NCBI GenBank assembly: GCA_934426285.1
Contig: CAKRYE010000016.1
Coordinates: 1 to 40,815 of the forward strand
Length of the DNA stretch: 40,815 bases
Origin: an uncultured Blautia sp.
Lineage (GTDB): Bacteria > Bacillota > Clostridia > Lachnospirales > Lachnospiraceae
Reading direction: 5' to 3'
The notes under the pieces are model-generated. The model had not been told where the DNA came from, ran no database searches, and was given only the letters and a program-made list of their open reading frames with translations. Within the stretch, counting starts at the first letter, position 1. Every line of letters begins with the position of its first letter. Below are positions 34,145 through 40,815 of the stretch, piece by piece. Made by a program: the position numbers and the translations under genes.

Positions 34145-34945
34145 TTATATAAGATGGAAATGCTTTAAAGCATTTGCAATTCCATCCTCTTTTATAGGTG
34201 TGGTCTGGTAGGTGCAGTGGGGAATGATCAGAGGATCCGAGTTCCCCATTGCAATGCTGGTCTTGGCGTATTTAAGCATAGGAAGATCATTGGTGCTGTC
34301 GCCGAAGGCATAGGTATTCTCAATGGAAGCCCCAAGGTAATCGGCAAGAAACTGAATACCTGTAGCTTTGCTGTGGTTTTTCTGAGCCAGCTCCCAGGCA
34401 GCATCTTCGTGAACGAAACAGGTGAAATGCTGATCTGCAAATTTGCGGAACTCCTGGCTGTCAGATTCTGCAGTAGGAAATACCAGGAATTTATCAAATG
34501 TGAAGTTCTCATATTCCTGGGCAGTGTACAGAGAAATGTCCTCTGTAACAGTTACCTTTTTCAGCTTCTGTATAGCATCCGGCAAATCACAGGAAGAGCT
34601 GTCATACAAAATTTTATCCGGCCGTTCAAAGCAGGCGGGAAGCCTGCACTTTCGAAGTCTTTCCACAATTTCTCTGCATAACGGGTTTGGAATAGAACTG
34701 GAAAGCAGAAGTTTGTCATGGAGATAGATCTGGCTTCCGCAGCCGCATACATATCCGTCAAAATTCATTTCCCGGATCATATCCGGAAGCATCGTGTAGG
34801 TACGCCCGGAATTAATGAAAAGCAGATGACCATTTTTACGGGCAGCCTTTAATGCCTGCTGTGTGCTGTCTGGGATTGTCCATGGATAAGCGGTGAGCAG
34901 CGTGCCGTCGATGTCAAAAAATAAAAGCTTTTGATCTTTATTCAT
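34145..34945 (-). CDS. HAD-superfamily Cof-type phosphatase
   Basis: 266 residues from the ATG at 34945; AGGAGG is 9 nt upstream. The start overlaps the end of the upstream gene by 8 bases (ATGAATAA). The nucleophile motif is FFDIDGTLL (Asp11, Asp13), motif II is FINSGRT, a Lys is in KATGIQFLADYLG, and the metal motif is AFGDSTNDLPML. This is the Cof/IIB class that removes phosphate from sugar phosphates or cofactors; the substrate is unknown. It is translationally coupled to the DUF4317 gene. Confidence 0.9.
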   Translation of the reverse strand: MNKDQKLLFFDIDGTLLTAYPWTIPDSTQQALKAARKNGHLLFINSGRTYTMLPDMIREMNFDGYVCGCGSQIYLHDKLLLSSSIPNPLCREIVERLRKCRLPACFERPDKILYDSSSCDLPDAIQKLKKVTVTEDISLYTAQEYENFTFDKFLVFPTAESDSQEFRKFADQHFTCFVHEDAAWELAQKNHSKATGIQFLADYLGASIENTYAFGDSTNDLPMLKYAKTSIAMGNSDPLIIPHCTYQTTPIKEDGIANALKHFHLI

Positions 34946-36101
34946 CCAGAGAATCCTCCTCATCTGAGATAGGCTTGTCTCCGGTATGTATACGGATGCC
35001 GTTGAGCTCTACGTCGCCCTCCATAGGGATGACCAGACATTTTACACCGTCAATAAGCTTTGTTTCCACAAGTGCGGCTCGTTCAGGATCCACATGTATC
35101 ACCACATCAGGTGTTTTGATCTCAAAACGTCGGGTATTGGTGATGTTTGAGGCTACCAGAGAGGATTTTTCCCCGGCATTGATCTCATATTGTTCATCAA
35201 AGGACTGAAGCTTCTCATCCTCTACACCGCAATCCTCAAAGAGTCGTTTGACTTCAGATTTGGTAAGGACCACAGGTTCAGGTTCATCCTTCTGGGATTC
35301 GATCAGCTCATTCAGCTTCTCGTGAATATTCATAACTGTATCATAGCTGCAGTCATCTCCCAGGGTTTCTTCTACCAGGGCATTAAAAGAGTCCTTTTGT
35401 CCGCCGGCAGAAAGAGGGGCGGTGCATCCCAACAGTTCGTCAATAAAGATATCCCGAAGCTCATTGGTATTCTTACTATAATAAAGAACACCGTGGATAT
35501 CCGTGCTGCGGTCATTAAATTGTGGGAAAAGGAAAGCTACTTCAGGCATTTCTACGATCCAGTCACGGATACGGTCCTGAATGCTGTTGGTCTCTGCGTT
35601 ATAACAGAGCCCTGCTTTGGAAAGCTTTACAGGGCAGATGCAGCACATAATGTGATCATAAATCTCATCAGATGCATCGAACATCTCTGCACCATCGGAG
35701 GATTTACCAGGAATATCGTAGACTCCGTGGATTAATATAATATAGTAGTTTTCCGGATAATCATAGTTTTCAATAATCCGGTCATAGAAGCTTTCAACAA
35801 GCTCATCGTCAGTCAGCTTGCTGCTTCGCAGTTTCATAAGAAAATGCTGGGTGCCTCCCTCAGCTTCCTGGTCCAGAGGGAATTCCATGTTCATAAGATT
35901 TTTACCCACTGTACCGGACAGGGATTTGCGGAAAATCTCAAAATATTTAAACATTTCCTCCTCAGAGAGAGAAAGAAAGGCTTCTTTTAATTCTGTTTTC
36001 TTGTTTTTTTCCCCATCTACGTAACAGCCGCAGATGCGGGTGATAGAACAGTTTTCCGGAGTAAACTGTTTTTTGATCTCGGAAATTTCTTTTTTATTCA
36101 T
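34938..36101 (-). CDS. DUF4317 family protein
   Basis: 387 residues from ATG 36101, where the family N-terminus MNKKEISEIKKQFTPENCSI begins; a longer frame to 36170 runs through the promoter leader and has no RBS. ITRICGCYVDGEKNK and YYIILIHGVYDIPGK are typical blocks of DUF4317 proteins, which are common in Lachnospiraceae. Function is unknown; no membrane or signal segment is visible. The RBS GAGGT lies in AAAAGGAGATACCTCTTTT, which is nearly palindromic and could shield it. First gene of the leftward operon. Confidence 0.85.
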   Translation of the reverse strand: MNKKEISEIKKQFTPENCSITRICGCYVDGEKNKKTELKEAFLSLSEEEMFKYFEIFRKSLSGTVGKNLMNMEFPLDQEAEGGTQHFLMKLRSSKLTDDELVESFYDRIIENYDYPENYYIILIHGVYDIPGKSSDGAEMFDASDEIYDHIMCCICPVKLSKAGLCYNAETNSIQDRIRDWIVEMPEVAFLFPQFNDRSTDIHGVLYYSKNTNELRDIFIDELLGCTAPLSAGGQKDSFNALVEETLGDDCSYDTVMNIHEKLNELIESQKDEPEPVVLTKSEVKRLFEDCGVEDEKLQSFDEQYEINAGEKSSLVASNITNTRRFEIKTPDVVIHVDPERAALVETKLIDGVKCLVIPMEGDVELNGIRIHTGDKPISDEEDSLDE

Positions 36102-36187
36102 AAAAGGAGATACCTCTTTTGTTGTTTGATTGTAATGTATGATCAGGGGATATTTTTTTCCGTTTCCCACCTGACAGTATAATATTC

Positions 36188-36216
36188 ATTATAAAACAGA
36201 TTTGACTTTGGGGCAA
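36188..36216 (-). promoter_or_regulatory. Sigma-A promoter of the DUF4317-HAD-GGDEF operon
   Basis: On the minus strand TTGCCC (complement of 36211-36216), a 17-bp spacer and a perfect TATAAT (complement of 36188-36193). Confidence 0.8.
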
Positions 36217-36299
36217 GGAAGAAGTAGAACAAAACAGAAAAATTGTAACGCATAATTGCTGAAACGGAAAAGAAAATGAAAAATAAACAAATAAAATAG

Positions 36300-36328
36300 T
36301 TGAAAAACTTCAGGTACGATGTTATATT
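36300..36328 (+). promoter_or_regulatory. Sigma-A promoter of the LacI-family regulator
   Basis: TTGAAA (36300-36305), a 17-bp spacer and TATATT (36323-36328). The predicted start, near 36335, is just before the first operator. Confidence 0.75.
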
Positions 36329-36340
36329 GGAAACAAGTGG

Positions 36341-36352
36341 GAAAACGTTTTC
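36341..36352. promoter_or_regulatory. LacI-family operator 1
   Basis: GAAAACGTTTTC is a perfect 12-bp palindrome with the central CG typical of LacI/GalR operators, placed at the start of the transcript. It probably serves autoregulation. Confidence 0.7.
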
Positions 36353-36414
36353 TTGTACATAGGGAAAATCTATTGGAAAGTTTTGTAAATGTTGAAAAAA
36401 CGGATAATTACATA

Positions 36415-36427
36415 GGAAAACGTTACC
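36415..36427. promoter_or_regulatory. LacI-family operator 2
   Basis: GGAAAACGTTACC repeats the AAACGTT core of operator 1, 75 bp downstream and 43 bp before the start codon. Two such sites could support looping or road-blocking. Confidence 0.55.
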
Positions 36428-36470
36428 ATAAAATCATGTTTTTGACAAGACAGAAAGGATGAGGAAGAAA

Positions 36471-37481
36471 GTGGATGTAACAATTAAAGATATAGCAGCT
36501 GATGCAGGGGTATCTGTATCTACAGTATCTCGTGTTATGAATGGATCTAAATCTGTAAGTCCTGAATTAAAGGGGCGGGTTATGGCCAGTATTGAGAAAT
36601 TTCATTTTCGTCCCAATGCTGCAGCCCGTAGTCTGGTTACCAGAAACACCGGACTGGTAGCTGTTCTGGAAGCAGATGTACGAAATCCGATCACAGCCCT
36701 TCATCTGAAGCAGATCAGTGATGTATGTATGAAGCATGATAAAGTGATGATTGTCTGCGATTATGATTTTGACCAGGATAAGGCTCTTCTTCTGATGGAT
36801 AATATGCTGGAACGAAATATTGACGGATTGATTTTTCAGGGAGTTCATCTTAATGAGGAAATCCTGGAAAGGCTCAGGAGATTTCAGTGTCCGGTTGTGT
36901 TGGGAAATCAGGGACCATCGGAAGATATGAGATGTGAGTTTCCTGCTGTTACAGTAGACAGCTATCATGCAACGAAAGACATGACCCGGTTTCTGATCAG
37001 CGAAGGACATAAACATATTGCATATGTTGGCGGAAGCGCTGAGGATTATACAAATGGAACACTGAGGCTCAGAGGTTTTCTGGATGGAATGAGGGAGGCT
37101 GATCTGCAGGTACAGGATTCGGATATATATCAGGGAGAGTTTTCTACAGAGTCCGGAGAAAAGGGGATGAATCAGATTTATGAAAACAGTCTGGAGCTTC
37201 CGACAGCAGTGGTGACTGGCTCTGATATTATTGCCGCAGGTGTGATCCGGTGTCTGAAAGCCCATAAATTAAAGGTACCGGATGATATTTCTGTGGCAGG
37301 ATTTGATGACTCTATATCTGATATCTATGATCCTCCGTTGACAACAGTAAGAATGCTTGATCAGGGAGAGGTTTTTTACAATGCTCTTTTTGAGGAAAAG
37401 GGAGAAGCGTGCGTGAATGAATGGCGTTATTTTCCATATCAGATTGTAAGGCGTAGCTCTACAAGGAGAATTACAAACTAA
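36471..37481 (+). CDS. LacI/GalR family transcriptional regulator
   Basis: 336 residues from GTG 36471, which has GAGG 6 nt upstream; ATG 36459 (four codons earlier) directly abuts AAAGG, so it is less likely. The N-terminal HTH is classic (VTIKDIAADAGVSVSTVSRVMNGSKSVSPELKGRV), with the hinge helix FRPNAAARSL. The periplasmic-binding-like ligand domain follows (from TGLVAVLEADVRNP to VAGFDDSISDIYDPPLTTVRM). It is followed by an amylosucrase-like gene and has two operators upstream, so it is probably a local regulator of glucan or sucrose use. The inducer is unknown. Confidence 0.92.
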   Translation: MDVTIKDIAADAGVSVSTVSRVMNGSKSVSPELKGRVMASIEKFHFRPNAAARSLVTRNTGLVAVLEADVRNPITALHLKQISDVCMKHDKVMIVCDYDFDQDKALLLMDNMLERNIDGLIFQGVHLNEEILERLRRFQCPVVLGNQGPSEDMRCEFPAVTVDSYHATKDMTRFLISEGHKHIAYVGGSAEDYTNGTLRLRGFLDGMREADLQVQDSDIYQGEFSTESGEKGMNQIYENSLELPTAVVTGSDIIAAGVIRCLKAHKLKVPDDISVAGFDDSISDIYDPPLTTVRMLDQGEVFYNALFEEKGEACVNEWRYFPYQIVRRSSTRRITN

Positions 37482-37567
37482 AATTCTGTTTCCCAGGAAA
37501 TCAGGAATGAAATTTGGAAATGTTACTAAGAAGGAAATGTATATATTTAAAAGACAGGAGGCCACAT

Positions 37568-39436
37568 ATGGCAATTAAAAGGGAAAAAATGAAAAAAAAC
37601 ACAGGGATGGAAAGTCTGTATGATGTCAGACTGGAGAAAAAAATAGAAGAGCTGCGCTGGTTATATATGGAGCTTTATGGAAATACTTCGATGTTTGCGG
37701 AATTATGTGACCAGATGAAGAGCTTCTATCAGAACCGTGCAGAAGCACTGAAGAAGCTTGATCAGGAAAGAGAAAAAGATCCGCAGTGGTATAAGAAAAA
37801 TGACATGCTGGGAATGATGTTTTATATTGATAATTTTGCCGGAAACATGAAAGGCGTTGAAAGCAAACTGGATTATCTGGAAAAAAACAATGTAAATTAT
37901 ATTCATCTTATGCCTTTCCTGGAGACTGTGAAGGGACGCTCGGATGGTGGCTATGCGGTGGCAGATTTCCGCAAGGTACAGGAGAACCTTGGTACCATGG
38001 AGGATTTGGAAGAGCTCACAGGCGCCTGCCATAAAAAGGGAATCAGTGTGTGCATGGATTTTGTTATGAACCATACCTCTGAGGATCATGAATGGGCAAA
38101 AAAAGCCCGTCAGGGAGACGGAGAGTATATGAGCAGATACTTTTTCTTTGACAATCCCTATCTTCCCTCTCTCTATGAGAAAACAGTGCCGCAGGTATTT
38201 CCTACCACTGCTCCTGGAAATTTTACCTGGCTTCCGGAAATCGGCCATTATGTAATGACTACGTTTTATCCTTATCAGTGGGATCTGAATTACAAAAATC
38301 CTCGGGTATTCAATGAAATGATGTATAATTTCCTTTTCCTTGCAAATAAAGGAATTGATATTATCCGTATTGATGCAGTTCCTTATATCTGGAAGGAATT
38401 GAATACTTCCTGCCGTAATCTGCCCCAGGTACATACGATTGTGCGTATGATGAGACTGATCAGTGAGATTGTGTGCCCGGGTATTCTTCTTCTGGGAGAA
38501 GTGGTGATGGAACCGGAAAAGGTGGTGCCTTATTTTGGAACTGTGGAAAAGCCAGAGTGTCATATGCTTTATAATGTAACTACAATGGCAACAACCTGGC
38601 ATACAGTTGCAACCAGGGATGTGAGCCTTTTGAAAAAACAGCTGGATATTGTCAATGGACTTCCCAAGGATTATGTATTTCTCAATTATCTGCGGTGTCA
38701 TGATGATATCGGCTGGGGGCTGGATTATGCAACTCTTCAGCAGGAAGGAATAGAAGAACGTTCCCATAAGAAGTATCTGAATGATTATTTTCAGGGTTAT
38801 GCCGGAAACAGCAACAGTCGTGGAGTGCTCTATAATGAGGACCCTGTTACCGGAGATGCCAGATTCTGTGGAACAACAGCATCTATGTGCGGGATTGAAA
38901 AGGCTGGCTTTGAGCATGACAGGGCTGGGATGAAGAAGGCGATCCAGCTGGATGTGATGCTTCATGCTTATATGTTCATGCAATCGGGAATTCCTGTTCT
39001 TTACAGTGGAGATGAAATTGGGCAGGTAAATGATTATTCTTATAAAAAGGATCCGGACAAGGCTCCGGATTCCAGGTATATCCACAGAGGTGCCATGCGT
39101 TGGGAACGTGCTGCAAAATGTGACAGCCCCAGAACTGTGGAAGGACAGGTTTTCAGACAGCTGGATAAGCTGGAAAAAATCCGTAAAACGGAAAAGGCAT
39201 TTATGACAAATGCGGATACCTGGACAGTAGAAACCTGGGATAACAGTATTTTGTGCATTGGACGCTATTATGATGGCGATAAGATATATGGGTTGTTTAA
39301 TTTCAGTGAGTATGATAAGACAGCGTGGATCAATGAGAGGGATGGTATGTACAAAGATTTGATTTCAGGTAAAGTTATGGAAGCGGCAGGGGTAAATGTT
39401 CCGGCCTATGGTTTTTACTGGCTGAAAAAACAGTAA
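37568..39436 (+). CDS. GH13 amylosucrase-type alpha-glucan enzyme
   Basis: 622 residues from ATG 37568, with AGGAGG 6 nt upstream. The block LGMMFYIDNFAGNMKGVESKLDYL, then NYIHLMPFLETVKGRSDGGYAVADFRKV, is diagnostic of GH13 subfamily 4 (amylosucrase, sucrose hydrolase). Catalytic residues are Asp269 in IRIDAVPY, Glu311 in LLGEVV and Asp379 in RCHDDIGW; their spacing is close to that of Neisseria amylosucrase (286, 328, 393). No signal peptide, so it is cytoplasmic. It should split sucrose, either transferring glucose to a growing alpha-1,4 glucan or to water; these cannot be told apart here. It follows a LacI regulator by 86 nt; the gap contains GGAAATGTTACTAAG, a degenerate operator. Confidence 0.88.
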   Translation: MAIKREKMKKNTGMESLYDVRLEKKIEELRWLYMELYGNTSMFAELCDQMKSFYQNRAEALKKLDQEREKDPQWYKKNDMLGMMFYIDNFAGNMKGVESKLDYLEKNNVNYIHLMPFLETVKGRSDGGYAVADFRKVQENLGTMEDLEELTGACHKKGISVCMDFVMNHTSEDHEWAKKARQGDGEYMSRYFFFDNPYLPSLYEKTVPQVFPTTAPGNFTWLPEIGHYVMTTFYPYQWDLNYKNPRVFNEMMYNFLFLANKGIDIIRIDAVPYIWKELNTSCRNLPQVHTIVRMMRLISEIVCPGILLLGEVVMEPEKVVPYFGTVEKPECHMLYNVTTMATTWHTVATRDVSLLKKQLDIVNGLPKDYVFLNYLRCHDDIGWGLDYATLQQEGIEERSHKKYLNDYFQGYAGNSNSRGVLYNEDPVTGDARFCGTTASMCGIEKAGFEHDRAGMKKAIQLDVMLHAYMFMQSGIPVLYSGDEIGQVNDYSYKKDPDKAPDSRYIHRGAMRWERAAKCDSPRTVEGQVFRQLDKLEKIRKTEKAFMTNADTWTVETWDNSILCIGRYYDGDKIYGLFNFSEYDKTAWINERDGMYKDLISGKVMEAAGVNVPAYGFYWLKKQ

Positions 39437-39489
39437 AGGATTTCTCTCATTACATTATATAGATTACATTACATAGAAGGAATTTGGTG

Positions 39490-39519
39490 TTGCGGGTATC
39501 GGATACTTGGAGATATAAT
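39490..39519 (+). promoter_or_regulatory. Candidate promoter of the nitroreductase-acylphosphatase pair
   Basis: TTGCGG (39490-39495), an 18-bp spacer and a perfect TATAAT (39514-39519), 27 bp before the start codon. The spacer contains GTATCGGATAC. Confidence 0.5.
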
Positions 39520-39546
39520 ATTAAAAAAACATGGGAGGCTGAGACT

Positions 39547-40068
39547 ATGATGAATGAAACAATAAAAACTCTGCTGGAACGTAGAAGTGTTCGTGGATAT
39601 AAAAAAGATCTGGTTCCTGCTGAAATTCTGGATCAGATTCTGGAAGCGGGAGAATATGCACCCAGCGGAATGGGAATGCAGGGAACCATGATGGTTGTTA
39701 CACAGAACCCGGAGCTTGTGGCAAAGTTGTCTCAAATGAATGCTGATGTGATGGGAAGTGGGGCAGATCCATTTTATGGTGCGCCGACAGTGATCATTGT
39801 GTTTGCTGACAGTGAAATGGGAACCTGTGTGGAAAACGGAAGTCTTGTGATGGGAAATCTTATGAATGCAGCCCATGCTCTTGGAGTTGATTCCTGTTGG
39901 ATTCATCGTGCGCGGGAAGTGTTTGATTCTCCGGAAGGGAAAGCACTGAAGGCTCAGTGGGGAGTACCGGAATCTTATGTAGGTATTGGACATTGTGTCC
40001 TGGGATATAGAAGTGGAGAATATCCGGAGGCTAAGGCCAGAAAAGCTGGCTTTGTGATTCGGGTATGA
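39547..40068 (+). CDS. Nitroreductase family FMN protein
   Basis: 173 residues from ATG 39547 (GGGAGG 8 nt upstream). ETIKTLLERRSVRGYKKDLVP is the N-terminal FMN-binding helix, APSGMGMQGTMMVV the second FMN contact, and GNLMNAAHALGVDSCWIHRAREVF and VGIGHCVLGYRSG the later conserved blocks. These small NADPH/FMN enzymes reduce nitro-aromatics, quinones or unsaturated substrates; the physiological substrate is unknown. Its stop overlaps the next start by four bases. Confidence 0.9.
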   Translation: MMNETIKTLLERRSVRGYKKDLVPAEILDQILEAGEYAPSGMGMQGTMMVVTQNPELVAKLSQMNADVMGSGADPFYGAPTVIIVFADSEMGTCVENGSLVMGNLMNAAHALGVDSCWIHRAREVFDSPEGKALKAQWGVPESYVGIGHCVLGYRSGEYPEAKARKAGFVIRV

Positions 40069-40331
40069 TGATCAGGAGGCATTATTGGTTTTCCGGGAGA
40101 GTGCAGGGAGTTGGCTTTCGTTATAGAGCGTATTATATTGCCGGCTCTCTGGGAATTACCGGATGGGTACGGAATAACTGGGATGAACGTGTGGAGATGG
40201 AAGCCCAGGGTACGGAAGAGAGTCTGGATAAAATGGTGCAGATGTTGAGGGAGCAGAGGTTTATCTGGATTGAGGATGTTGAGATGAAGGAAATGGAGGT
40301 GGAGGTGGAAAGTGGGTTTTATGTGAGGTAG
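40065..40331 (+). CDS. acyP: Acylphosphatase
   Basis: 88 residues. It hydrolyses acyl phosphates to carboxylate and phosphate. The signature GRVQGVGFRYRAYYIA contains the phosphate-binding Arg19, and GWVRNNWDERVEMEAQG contains the catalytic Asn37. Start ATG 40065 overlaps the nitroreductase stop (ATGA), so it is translationally coupled. A second Met follows directly. No terminator was identified after the gene. Confidence 0.94.
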   Translation: MMIRRHYWFSGRVQGVGFRYRAYYIAGSLGITGWVRNNWDERVEMEAQGTEESLDKMVQMLREQRFIWIEDVEMKEMEVEVESGFYVR

Positions 40332-40464
40332 AGACGCCGGAGGCCGGACGCTGGAGGGGTTGTAGATTGGTGGCTGGTATGGGGAGGGTGTGTAGTGTTT
40401 GGGGTTGGTAGAAAGAAGAATAGTGACTGGGAATGATAAAAAATAAAAAAAGTAAAAAAGGGGG
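40332..40464. other. G-rich, C-poor spacer upstream of the rRNA promoters
   Basis: The + strand is strikingly rich in G (runs such as GGAGGGGTTG and GGGGAGGGTG) and nearly free of C after about 40360, then turns into an A-rich run before the first rRNA promoter. No gene or terminator is visible. Confidence 0.5.
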
Positions 40465-40493
40465 TTGACAGTGGGGGATAGGAGTGTTATATT
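40465..40493 (+). promoter_or_regulatory. rRNA operon promoter P1
   Basis: Consensus TTGACA (40465-40470), a 17-bp spacer and TATATT (40488-40493). Confidence 0.8.
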
Positions 40494-40577
40494 AGTTGAG
40501 CTGTCGGAAATAATTGTTTCTCTGATGAGAACAATTTGAATAGATTTCTGAAAGAAAAAAGAAATTTAAAAAAGTGC

Positions 40578-40606
40578 TTGACAACTTAAAACCTTTGTGT
40601 TAAAGT
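40578..40606 (+). promoter_or_regulatory. rRNA operon promoter P2
   Basis: Consensus TTGACA (40578-40583), a 17-bp spacer and TAAAGT (40601-40606). The stretch AAAGTGCTTGACAA around the -35 box is repeated at P3. Confidence 0.8.
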
Positions 40607-40705
40607 AATCAAGTCGCTTGAACAGAGCTGACAGTTATGTATCTGGACAACTTTTTGAGAAATCGAAAGAGTTGAAAAACTTTGAAAAAAACTTGAAAAA
40701 AGTGC

Positions 40706-40734
40706 TTGACAAAGTAAAACAGATATGATAAAGT
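40706..40734 (+). promoter_or_regulatory. rRNA operon promoter P3
   Basis: Consensus TTGACA (40706-40711), a 17-bp spacer and TAAAGT (40729-40734), 128 bp downstream of P2 and near-identical to it around both boxes. Confidence 0.85.
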
Positions 40735-40815
40735 AAACAAGCTGTCGCAAAGACAGACAACCTTGATAACTAAACAGTGAAACACATACGATTCTCGAAA
40801 ATTCTTTACACATGA
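40735..40815 (+). other. rRNA operon leader; 16S rRNA gene expected just beyond the window
   Basis: The sequence after P3 contains CCTTGATAACTAAACAGTG, a form common in clostridial rRNA leaders ahead of 16S. The window ends before the mature 16S 5' end, so no rRNA gene is called. Confidence 0.65.

Larger units (their letters stand above)
36102..36470. other. Divergent regulatory region between the DUF4317 operon and the LacI regulator
   Basis: No gene lies in this stretch. It holds the leftward promoter at 36188-36216, the rightward promoter at 36300-36328, two operator-like sites at 36341-36352 and 36415-36427, and a leader of about 135 nt for the LacI-family gene. The rest is A-rich with no other structure seen. 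Confidence 0.7.

Noticed and set aside
36341..36427. CcpA catabolite-responsive (cre) sites
   Set aside because: The sites share the central CG but lack the full cre consensus; the adjacent LacI-family gene is a simpler partner. Not excluded.

Overview
The window most likely comes from a spore-forming Firmicute of the Lachnospiraceae, probably Blautia or a close relative. That placement is inference. It rests on the AGGAGG-type ribosome binding sites, sigma-A promoters, spore genes (a SipL-like SPOCS/LysM protein and a ger operon), the pth-mfd-prsA block, DUF4317 and DUF1934 proteins, and a triple-promoter rRNA leader at the right edge. No CRISPR array, tRNA, complete prophage or insertion sequence was seen.

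Layout. 1-6209: the 3' end of a PD-(D/E)XK/AAA-ATPase-like gene, then two leftward genes: a 1328-residue secreted repeat protein and an AAA ATPase with a DUF4143-like C-terminus. Each leftward gene is followed by the same kind of double-hairpin cassette. 6304-8570: a large serine recombinase and a convergent PlsC acyltransferase. 8716-12546: a PrcB-like lipoprotein, a SipL-like spore protein, ispE and a GntR/FCD regulator; a palindrome suited to this regulator class lies just downstream of the ispE promoter. 12670-16183: a germination operon with a GerA-type subunit, one reading frame that joins a GerB-type permease to a GerC-type lipoprotein N-terminal domain, and a small membrane protein. 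16220-18049: murI, a DUF1934 protein, and a leftward one-pass membrane protein.

18263-22683 is a cell-envelope block: two membrane-anchored polysaccharide deacetylases with a trigger-factor-like FKBP lipoprotein between them. 22977-24863 is glgB with a clear promoter. 24984-27649 holds a 77-residue conserved protein and two G3E (COG0523) metal-related GTPases. One GTPase carries a long His/Asp/Cys repeat; the other lacks the CxCC motif and carries a YcgQ-like C-terminal domain. 27659-32986 is pth, mfd and a PrsA-like foldase. 33059-36101 is a leftward operon of DUF4317, a HAD phosphatase and a membrane diguanylate cyclase. 36471-39436 is a LacI regulator with two operator-like palindromes, followed by an amylosucrase-type GH13 enzyme. 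39547-40331 is a nitroreductase overlapping an acylphosphatase. The last 350 bases hold three stacked rRNA-type promoters and the rRNA leader; the 16S gene should start just beyond the window.

Themes: spore formation and germination, envelope maturation, glucan metabolism (GlgB plus amylosucrase) and metal homeostasis. The most unusual items are the GerB-GerC fusion, the second G3E GTPase, and the exact 60-bp metal-binding repeat in the first.
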